A stretch of DNA of 25,522 bases, from contig DDUR01000023.1 of NCBI GenBank assembly GCA_002344895.1, positions 1 to 25,522 of the forward strand, written 5' to 3'. A program made the position numbers and the translations under genes. Origin of the DNA: Ignavibacteria bacterium UBA2333. GTDB lineage: Bacteria; Bacteroidota; Ignavibacteria; Kapaibacteriales; Kapaibacteriaceae. Positions 15,968-22,556 of the stretch are shown one piece after another (the first letter of the stretch is position 1; the number at the start of each line of letters is the position of its first letter). The notes below the pieces were generated by a model. That model ran no database searches. It saw nothing but the letters and a program-made list of their open reading frames with translations, and was not told where the DNA came from.

Positions 15968-15984
15968 ACGGATCAAAAATCCGT
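15968..15984. terminator. Hairpin between convergent oxygenase and aldo/keto reductase genes
   Basis: A 6-bp stem, ACGGAT and ATCCGT, with loop CAAAA overlaps the reductase stop (15973-15975). On the minus strand it is followed by TTTGATTTG. It is a plausible weak bidirectional terminator. Confidence 0.35.
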
Positions 15985-16992
15985 GAGACCCATCAATCGT
16001 TGAATATTCTCGCTGGCAAGAAAGTCGTGCGGGAATCCACGTTCGATTGCTGAGACGGAATCTAACCGTGTCAAATGTTCTGCGGACAAGGTGATCGACG
16101 TCGCACCAAGATTGTCACGAAGTTGATCAACAGAGCGAGCACCAATAATCGGTATTGATGTGGGAACCTTGGCACGTATCCAGGCCAGGGCAACACGTGG
16201 TGACGTGGTTCCGAGTTCTGCAGCTATTGCAGCAACCTCACGGGCAATAGCGAGGTTCTTGTCTGACAGGCGAGGTGATTCGGCTTTAAGACGGCGGACG
16301 GTACCCTCGTTGGAGGCCGATAGACCATCGAGATACTTCCCACTCAGCACACCGGAGCCAAGAGGGGACCACGGAGTGACCGTCAGGCCAAAGGCCTGGG
16401 CCATAGGAAGAAGGTCGCGCTCAGCATCACGACGGACAAGACTGTATTCTATCTGCAGACCAACAAACGACGACCAGCCACGCAAATCGGCGATTGTATT
16501 ACAACATGCTACTATCCATGCCGGTGTGTCGCTGATGCCGATATGAAGGACCTTGCCACTTGATACGAGGTATTCAAGTTGACGCATGATTTCTTCCGGC
16601 TGCATGGTATCATCCCACGCATGTACCCAGTACAAGTCGATAAAATCTGTTTTGAGTCGGCGTAACGACTCATCAACAGAACGTACAAGATTTTTGCGAT
16701 GGTTGCCGGCAAAGTTGGGATCACCAAAACGGGTGTGAAGAGTATACTTTGTTGCAAGGACAAAATGATGTCGATCAGCCGAGATAAAATCACCGACGTA
16801 TGACTCGCTTGTACCCTCCGTATACCGATTTGCCGTATCGATGAAATTTCCGCCTGCATCAGCATAGGCATCAAACATGGCCTTCGATGTTTCATAGTCC
16901 GCCCCTTGTCCCCATTCCGTTCCAAACGTCATGGTGCCAAGACTTAACTCAGAAACACGAAGTCCACTCCGACCGAAAACTCTCTTCTGCAT
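15973..16992 (-). CDS. Aldo/keto reductase
   Basis: A 339-residue NAD(P)H-dependent oxidoreductase with a TIM-barrel fold that interconverts carbonyls and alcohols. The catalytic tetrad is complete: Asp52 and Tyr57 (FIDTANRYTEG), Lys82 (LATKYTL) and His124 (YWVHAWD). The C-terminal cofactor region PIIGARSVDQLRDNL is typical of the YajO/Tas-type subfamily. It begins MQKRVFGRSGLRVSELSLGTM, a family N-terminus, supporting the start. It is divergent from the TMEM220-like gene with 63 bases between. Substrate is unknown. Confidence 0.92.
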   Translation of the reverse strand: MQKRVFGRSGLRVSELSLGTMTFGTEWGQGADYETSKAMFDAYADAGGNFIDTANRYTEGTSESYVGDFISADRHHFVLATKYTLHTRFGDPNFAGNHRKNLVRSVDESLRRLKTDFIDLYWVHAWDDTMQPEEIMRQLEYLVSSGKVLHIGISDTPAWIVACCNTIADLRGWSSFVGLQIEYSLVRRDAERDLLPMAQAFGLTVTPWSPLGSGVLSGKYLDGLSASNEGTVRRLKAESPRLSDKNLAIAREVAAIAAELGTTSPRVALAWIRAKVPTSIPIIGARSVDQLRDNLGATSITLSAEHLTRLDSVSAIERGFPHDFLASENIQRLMGLTDF

Positions 16993-17055
16993 ATTTGTCC
17001 TGAACTTCCTTGTTGACGCAAAACATTCCTACAACGATACGAAACGCAGAACACG

Positions 17056-17409
17056 ATGAGACAACGACACGTTCCCACTGTCCTACGATGGTTATCCGTC
17101 GTGTTTGCGGGCCTGTTTCTGTATTCGACGATCGTGCAGTTTAACGATGTCGATGCGATTGTATGGATTCTACTGTATGGTGTCAACACGATTGGTGCAG
17201 TGATGACAGCCCTCAGGAGGCCACCCATTACAATTCTATGGGTCATAGCACAGATTACCTTTGTTTGGTCAGTTGTTGTGTTACAATCAACAAATGGAAG
17301 ATTTTTTGAAGGTGAGGAAGAGCGTGAATTTGTTGGACTTATGATCTGTGCAGTGTGGAATGGAGTTGTGACAATCACCGTACGGCGTCACGAAACGTCC
17401 TCGTTATAA
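17056..17409 (+). CDS. Small TMEM220-like membrane protein
   Basis: A 117-residue protein with about four hydrophobic segments. The N-terminal part, LYSTIVQFNDVDAIVWILLYG, matches the pattern of the TMEM220 family (a QxNDxD motif between helices 1 and 2 followed by W and Y). A late acidic EEEREFVGLMI precedes the last helix, as in that family. No biochemical function is established for the family. It ends 36 bases before the first fibre-like gene, so the two could be co-transcribed, but a hairpin lies between them. Confidence 0.7.
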   Translation: MRQRHVPTVLRWLSVVFAGLFLYSTIVQFNDVDAIVWILLYGVNTIGAVMTALRRPPITILWVIAQITFVWSVVVLQSTNGRFFEGEEEREFVGLMICAVWNGVVTITVRRHETSSL

Positions 17410-17414
17410 CACTT

Positions 17415-17447
17415 ATGACACGAAGGCAACAATCGCCATCGTGTCAT
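17415..17447 (+). promoter_or_regulatory. Hairpin that includes the start codon of the next gene
   Basis: A perfect 9-bp stem, ATGACACGA with TCGTGTCAT, is extended past one A-A mismatch by GGC/GCC and closed by the loop AACAATC. The 3' arm ends in AT of the ATG at 17446. It could terminate the TMEM220-like transcript or mask initiation of the fibre-like operon. Confidence 0.6.
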
Positions 17448-18195
17448 GAAACACCTCTCCATCTTTTTTCTCCTCGTTTCCTGCCTATGCGCAGGTACCG
17501 TGGACGTATTGGCACAGACGACGGACCGTATCGTTGTGCCGCTGAATCTCTCAACGGAAACCGACGACGTTGATGGTCCATGCCGTCTAACCATTCGATG
17601 GTATGACGGGGCCATAGGCGGGACGTTTGTTGATGAAGAGTTCCTCGATGTAAACATCCTACATGGGCGTGTTGATGTTGTGCTCGCTGTTTCAGACGAC
17701 GTACGGCGGTTGTTGCGAGATGGTATGGCCTGGATCGGTGTGTCGATCAACATGGGTCCCGAGAGACAGCCCAGACTACGAATCGTATCGGCACCAGCAG
17801 CACTTCTGGCAGAACGTTCGCGCTTTGCCGATCGGTTATCACCGGACGTAACTGGACTCGTGACAAGTCTTAATGAGTTGGCAGGGGCTGTCAAGATTAT
17901 CGGTGAAGACGGAATTGATATCCGCAGAGACGATGATGCACTCATCATCAGTCGTAGTGCCAGAGCAAAACAACATCGTGGTTCTGTGGCCGGTGACGGC
18001 ACAACGTCGTTGTTTACCATAACACTTCCGCTTCCTATCTCAGCGGCTTCCTTGTTTCACGTTGTTGTTCAGAGTGGCTCAACAACGATTGCCTGCAGCA
18101 TAGAATCTGTCGACGACAATGGTCGACAAATACACGTCCGTACAGCTGCACCCCTGCTTACCTCTGAATCTCTCGAATGGACACTCATTCCGTAA
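17446..18195 (+). CDS. Secreted fibre-like protein, unknown function
   Basis: A 249-residue exported protein with a signal peptide at about 1-24 (cut near VLAQ). Residues about 28-132 follow a pattern seen in many secreted fibre proteins: LTIRWYDGAIGGTFVDEE, an LGV-type strand (WIGVSINMG) and RLRIVSAPAALLAERSRFADRL. A short coil and neck (SLNELAGAVKIIGEDGIDI, about 141-159) follow. The last 60 residues resemble the end of the next protein: P, then V-x-x-GS/PGTTI, S-I/V, VD, I-x-V-x-T and a terminal P. It is the first of four consecutive secreted genes. Its start codon lies in a hairpin. Role as an adhesin or surface fibre subunit is inference. Confidence 0.65.
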   Translation: MKHLSIFFLLVSCLCAGTVDVLAQTTDRIVVPLNLSTETDDVDGPCRLTIRWYDGAIGGTFVDEEFLDVNILHGRVDVVLAVSDDVRRLLRDGMAWIGVSINMGPERQPRLRIVSAPAALLAERSRFADRLSPDVTGLVTSLNELAGAVKIIGEDGIDIRRDDDALIISRSARAKQHRGSVAGDGTTSLFTITLPLPISAASLFHVVVQSGSTTIACSIESVDDNGRQIHVRTAAPLLTSESLEWTLIP

Positions 18196-18250
18196 CACGG
18201 ATATGACGATGTCTACACTTCCATTTTTTAACCTCTACAAGGATTACGTC

Positions 18251-19141
18251 ATGAAAAAGTCGACGATGCTGCTTATCACCATCTGCCTCGTCTCGATGCC
18301 GATCGGTGTTTTTGGTCAGAGCCAGACAACGGGCACACTGAACCTGCGAAATGCCCAGCCGGCTGCTGTTTCGCTGACCGTTCCGTCAACGGGCGTTACA
18401 TCATACACTATTCAACTACCGGCAACAATTGGGCAAGCAGGACAGACCCTGACAATTAACAGTATCACAGGATCAACGGCAACACTGTCATGGGCCGATG
18501 CAACATTCTGGGGTCTCGGCGGCAATGCTGTCACAACGGGTGGTACCGATGCCGGTGAACAGTATCTCGGTACATCCAATGCGCAAGACCTTGTCCTCGC
18601 AGCAAATGCTTCGGAACGTTTTAGGATCATTGGAACACCAGGTCCCTCACAAGGATATGTCGGTATCGGTACGGCTACACCAAAAACAACTCTTGACGTT
18701 TCAGGCACAATGACACTGTCAAATACCGGTGCTGCCTCTGAACTTCGATTTGCTGAACCCACTGCCGATGGTGCCGAATACACGGCGTTTCGGGCAGCAG
18801 CACAGACAACGAACATCACGTACACCTTACCAACGGCGGCACCAACGGCTGGTCAGGTGTTAACATCCGATGCATCCGGTAACCTGTCTTGGTCGTCCAG
18901 CACGTCAAAACTTTTACGCGGATTCTACACGCCCGTAGCAGGCCAGTGGGAACATGACATCATCGTTCCCGGAGTTATTGAACCTGGTGCACTCATACTG
19001 ATTACGATTCATAACGGCCCTGGCACAACCATTGGCTTCTCCGTTACAAACGTAGACTATGTAACAAATACGATTACCGTAGAAACCTCAACGGGATTGG
19101 GTCTCATTGATCGTATCGCCTATCTCGTTGTGAATCCGTAA
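18251..19141 (+). CDS. Secreted tail-fibre-like protein with VGIGT-x-x-P motif
   Basis: A 296-residue protein. The start at 18251 gives MKKSTMLL, a clear signal peptide (about 1-23), with AAGGA 8 bases upstream; in-frame ATGs further upstream add no signal-like sequence. Residues 84-120 (FWGLGGN, EQYLGTSNAQDLVLAAN) and 137-151 (YVGIGTATPKTTLDV) are characteristic of fibre-type secreted proteins in Bacteroidota and Ignavibacteria. A module is duplicated: SYTIQLP ... AGQTLTI ... ATLSWAD at 51-83 and ITYTLP ... AGQVLTS ... NLSWSSS at 189-217. The C-terminal 60 residues resemble those of the preceding protein. Probably a surface or extracellular fibre component. Confidence 0.7.
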   Translation: MKKSTMLLITICLVSMPIGVFGQSQTTGTLNLRNAQPAAVSLTVPSTGVTSYTIQLPATIGQAGQTLTINSITGSTATLSWADATFWGLGGNAVTTGGTDAGEQYLGTSNAQDLVLAANASERFRIIGTPGPSQGYVGIGTATPKTTLDVSGTMTLSNTGAASELRFAEPTADGAEYTAFRAAAQTTNITYTLPTAAPTAGQVLTSDASGNLSWSSSTSKLLRGFYTPVAGQWEHDIIVPGVIEPGALILITIHNGPGTTIGFSVTNVDYVTNTITVETSTGLGLIDRIAYLVVNP

Positions 19142-19155
19142 GCGAACCTCACATC

Positions 19156-20358
19156 ATGTTGTTTCTGTCCATCATCGTCATTGTGTTGCTCGCCGTCACA
19201 TCGGCGTCAGCTCAAATGCTCACGGCTGCTACGGTTCGCGGAGAGAGAGTGGTTGTAGATCTCTCCGGGACACCACTTGCAACGGGTGCCCTGATTACGA
19301 ATGTTGGACATACAGGGTCAGAGTCAGCAGGTCTGGTGCTCCGGTCTGCTGCGAATGGTATGGGAACGGGAATTCGGATCGGAGGACCGTCGGGTAGTGA
19401 CAGGCCAACATTATCGACAGGTATCGACATAACGGGTGGGACCGGTGTCCGGTACAATGCATTATCAAGCGGCATTGGTACTGCATTGGACGTAGGTGGC
19501 ACCACACCTCCACTTCGTGGGATTGATATCGTTGTTGCGGGTAATGATCACGTTGGCGTTTCTGTCCGTGGAAATCTGAATGGGAATGCCATCGTTGGTA
19601 GTATCCTCTCAGCTACCTCCGATCCGCCCTTTCCTATGCTTCGTACTGGTGTACGGGGTCATGCAGCGTCCAACGGAAACACCGCTGCAGATTCTATCCT
19701 TGGCACCGTTGGTACCGTTGTCCGTGGTGGTAATGGTGGAACACTCACGACATCAATTGCCGTCGCCGGTTATGCATCATCACTCGGTACATCACATTCA
19801 GGCCTAACCATTGGCGTAAAGGGTATGGCCCAGGTTGGTACAGAAGGACTCGGCCTTGCCATTGGTGGCTTCTTTTCTGCGCCCCCTTCGCCCCGTTCAC
19901 TGGCTCTTCTTGTAACGGGTGGTGATGTTGTCCTTGGAACACGAGCAGACGTAAAGCCGAACGTCTATCTACCGTCGATTTCGGATCTCACGTGGAACAA
20001 TCCCACAACAACGTGGATGTATCATAGTGTCGTAAGTGGTACGATGAGGCTTGTGGCTGCTCCATTGGGACTTGTACAGGGTCGAAACGATAACGTCAAT
20101 CTTCCGCCTGCATGTATCCTGCGATGTACAGGAGTTGACACCGAGATTGGTGGCCTCGTTCCGATGTCAGATCAGTGCGTTGTGCTGTATGCAATCGACG
20201 ATGACGTAACGATTGTGCACAACGCAGGGACATCGTTGCTGGAACATCGATTCCTTCTTCCCAATGCCGTCGATGTTGTTATTCCACAGCACGGCTCAAT
20301 GTCGTTCTGGTACGATGGTATATCACAACGATGGCGCATTCTTGGAGGTGGGTTATGA
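19156..20358 (+). CDS. Secreted protein with spike-like C-terminal domain
   Basis: A 400-residue exported protein with a signal peptide ending near SASAQ (about 1-19). The middle consists of short Gly/Thr/Val-rich beta repeats (LRSAANGMGTGIRIGG, TGIDITGGTGVRYN, IGTALDVGG, VGVSVRGNLNGNAIVG), consistent with a beta-helix or interleaved fibre. The final 85 residues (about 315-400) match a pattern common in phage tail and spike proteins: a TG start, VVLYAIDDDVTIVHNAG, HRFLLPNAVDV, then SFWYDGISQRW. It starts 14 bases after the previous stop and overlaps the next gene by ATGA. It contains motif copy 5 at APPSPR. Function unknown; likely part of the same extracellular assembly as its neighbours. 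Confidence 0.65.
   Translation: MLFLSIIVIVLLAVTSASAQMLTAATVRGERVVVDLSGTPLATGALITNVGHTGSESAGLVLRSAANGMGTGIRIGGPSGSDRPTLSTGIDITGGTGVRYNALSSGIGTALDVGGTTPPLRGIDIVVAGNDHVGVSVRGNLNGNAIVGSILSATSDPPFPMLRTGVRGHAASNGNTAADSILGTVGTVVRGGNGGTLTTSIAVAGYASSLGTSHSGLTIGVKGMAQVGTEGLGLAIGGFFSAPPSPRSLALLVTGGDVVLGTRADVKPNVYLPSISDLTWNNPTTTWMYHSVVSGTMRLVAAPLGLVQGRNDNVNLPPACILRCTGVDTEIGGLVPMSDQCVVLYAIDDDVTIVHNAGTSLLEHRFLLPNAVDVVIPQHGSMSFWYDGISQRWRILGGGL
19881..19894 (-). repeat. Dispersed motif GGGGCGAANGGGGC, copy 5 (N=G)
   Basis: Exact match on the minus strand, opposite to the host gene. It encodes APPSPR, a proline-rich turn in an otherwise beta-rich protein. Confidence 0.75.
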
Positions 20359-22553
20359 TACATCTGCTGATGATGACGATGTTGTTGACGTTTTCCGATA
20401 CACGACCTCGTTCTGCAGCAATCGTAGATATCGACACATGCAGGTATCGTGTGACACTGGAACCAAGGTTAGATCTGCAACGTGATGACGTTGTTGTTTT
20501 GCATGAAGCATGTGGTGATGGTGATGTTGTAATCACCAAGGTTGATACCACGATTGGATCAACTGTCTGTCTTCGTACAACAAACCTTACAAGGGTATCA
20601 CTTCACCACTGTGCTCATCTTACGCTTGCTGCAACAGCACAGGAAACGCCAGCAATACGGCCATTTAATGGTCGATACGGTGGACTCTTGGCCCTGGTAA
20701 ACGATACGATCAGACGTGATACGATAGACCTTTCCGGATATGGCTGGTCGGGTGGTGAGCCATCGTTACCGGATGTATCGGTGCACGATCGTTTTGTCCA
20801 CCGAGATACGATCTACCTTGGCGGTGATGGTAGGGGACATGACACATTGTCGGGTGGACGTGGTGGACGTCCCAGAAATGCGGGTGGCGGAGGAGGAGCT
20901 GGTGCTGCAGGCAACGGAGGAAGTGGCGGACATCAAACAACATGTTTTGAAGCCGGCATCAGTGGAGGTCGTGGAGGAATTGTTGATGGACGTGGTATTC
21001 TGTTTGGTTCTGGTGGTGGTGGAGGTCACGTTAACGATCATGCTGATGCTCGTGGTGGACGTGGAGGAGGAATTGTCCTCATCCATACTCGCGTGCTTGA
21101 TGTACCGTGTATTAACGTCTCCGGAACGCGTGCACCGGACGTTCGTGATGATGGTGCCGGAGGTGGTGGTGGTGGCGGATGTATTGTCATTTTCGCCGAT
21201 ACGTTGTTGAGAACACCTACACTCATCGTTGGCGGTGGTGATGGTGGATCAACCTATGGACGTCTGTGGAGATATGGTCCGGGAGGGGGCGGAGGGGGCG
21301 GCCGTGTTGTGTTGAATGTGTCTTCACCAACTCGACCTACCATAAATATTACCGGTGGACAAGCCGGTCTATCCTACGTTCGCACTGGTGAGGATACACA
21401 TTCGTTCGGTGCAGAACGAGGATATGATGGAGACATTGTCACGTCAGCGCTGACGTTTGATACGGCGTCTGTGCCGTTCTATCACATGGTGACAAAACCA
21501 CCCGTTCTCTGTCCGAATGACATCTGTGAAATTAACTGGGTGGGATATCGATCTGTACGCTTCGACGACGACGACGTGGAGCGAACAAACACTGGTCGCT
21601 CTGTTACACTACAGCCTTCACAACGGCGAATACTCCGATACGTTGCTCGAACCGGAACTGGTTGTGAGATAATCGATAGTATTACAATTCATGTATCTCA
21701 GAACAAGGGACCGCAGTTTGATATTGATACCGTACTCACACCGGGTGACAGTATTGTGGCTGTTCTTCCATCATTGTGGACAGATGTTCGATGGTCAACA
21801 GGTGATTCAACACAGAGTCTTGTTCTTCGTGAGGCCGGTCAGTATTGGTGTGATGTGCGTGGTCCCGACGGTTGCCAGCGGCGCAGTGATACAATTCGAA
21901 TTGTATCATCTACGGATCCGAGTGCACACGTCATTGTCGTTTCCGTCGACTCTGCCCGTGGTGCACCGGGAGATGTTCGTGAGCTTGTATTGCGGGTATC
22001 AACACGCCTGCCACTTGTCCGACCAGTTACCGTACAGGCCGGCCTGCGTGCGCGACTCAGTGTTGTCGTGCCGGTCGATGCTGCTCAACGACACGACCCC
22101 TTTGTAACCATGCCGAAAACGTGGGAAATGTTGACCGGGCAAACGGATACGATACTTCGTATTCCTGTACGCATAGCACTTGGTGATTCCGACACCTCGG
22201 AACTCGCCGTTGTTACCGTATCGTCGTCCGATTCAGCTCGTCCGGCCGTTGCTGGTCCAACATCAGCCATGATACTCGACGGAATCTGCAGGATTAACGG
22301 TCGGGCACGACTGGTGGATCCGTGGGGCCGAATGGTAACGGTGTATCGAAACGATGAGCGATCGATAACACTGGTTGGAGTGGAGTCTGTTCTCGACGTT
22401 GTCACTCGACTTGGACAACGGATACCGTTTACCGTGACGCGCACTTCAGAACAAAGTGTACTATCATTTCTGGAAGGTGTACCACGCGAATGTTACGTGG
22501 TAACGGACATGGGAATTGGAAGTCCGGCAACGTTTCCGTTACTGCTTCGATGA
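20355..22553 (+). CDS. Large secreted polyglycine-rich protein with possible sorting-type C-terminus
   Basis: A 732-residue exported protein. The start at 20355 overlaps the previous stop (ATGA) and gives MIHLLMMTMLL, a signal peptide. Residues about 140-330 are dominated by Gly-rich segments (GGGGGAGAAGNGG, GGRGGGIVLI, GAGGGGGGGCIVI, GPGGGGGGGRVVLN) alternating with short hydrophobic strands. This pattern occurs in polyglycine-helix or Gly-rich domains of surface proteins. A small Ig/PKD-like segment around 470-515 (WSTGDSTQSL ... REAGQYWC) follows, then a beta-rich region starting VVSVDSARGAPGDVRELVLRVS. The last 55 residues (LDVVTRLGQR ... PRECYVVTD ... FPLLLR) loosely resemble type IX sorting domains. 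Function unknown; probably surface-exposed. Confidence 0.65.
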   Translation: MIHLLMMTMLLTFSDTRPRSAAIVDIDTCRYRVTLEPRLDLQRDDVVVLHEACGDGDVVITKVDTTIGSTVCLRTTNLTRVSLHHCAHLTLAATAQETPAIRPFNGRYGGLLALVNDTIRRDTIDLSGYGWSGGEPSLPDVSVHDRFVHRDTIYLGGDGRGHDTLSGGRGGRPRNAGGGGGAGAAGNGGSGGHQTTCFEAGISGGRGGIVDGRGILFGSGGGGGHVNDHADARGGRGGGIVLIHTRVLDVPCINVSGTRAPDVRDDGAGGGGGGGCIVIFADTLLRTPTLIVGGGDGGSTYGRLWRYGPGGGGGGGRVVLNVSSPTRPTINITGGQAGLSYVRTGEDTHSFGAERGYDGDIVTSALTFDTASVPFYHMVTKPPVLCPNDICEINWVGYRSVRFDDDDVERTNTGRSVTLQPSQRRILRYVARTGTGCEIIDSITIHVSQNKGPQFDIDTVLTPGDSIVAVLPSLWTDVRWSTGDSTQSLVLREAGQYWCDVRGPDGCQRRSDTIRIVSSTDPSAHVIVVSVDSARGAPGDVRELVLRVSTRLPLVRPVTVQAGLRARLSVVVPVDAAQRHDPFVTMPKTWEMLTGQTDTILRIPVRIALGDSDTSELAVVTVSSSDSARPAVAGPTSAMILDGICRINGRARLVDPWGRMVTVYRNDERSITLVGVESVLDVVTRLGQRIPFTVTRTSEQSVLSFLEGVPRECYVVTDMGIGSPATFPLLLR
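21286..21299 (+). repeat. One-mismatch relative of the dispersed 14-mer (in polyglycine gene)
   Basis: Reads GGGGCGGAGGGGGC. It encodes a Gly run, so the resemblance may come from glycine codons alone. Confidence 0.25.
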
Positions 22554-22556
22554 GGA

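Noticed and set aside
18119..18250. Extended start for the VGIGT fibre protein
   Set aside because: It would bury the clear MKKSTMLL signal peptide and overlap the previous gene.
17446..20358. Prophage remnant
   Set aside because: Tail-fibre-like domains are present, but every protein has a signal peptide and there are no capsid, terminase, integrase or lysis genes.
20740..21210. Alternate-frame open frames in the polyglycine gene
   Set aside because: GGN repeats keep all frames open. The reading with the signal peptide and ATGA coupling is the real one.
20860..21310. Possible tandem or CRISPR-like repeat array
   Set aside because: The repetition comes from glycine codons with no constant repeat-spacer length.
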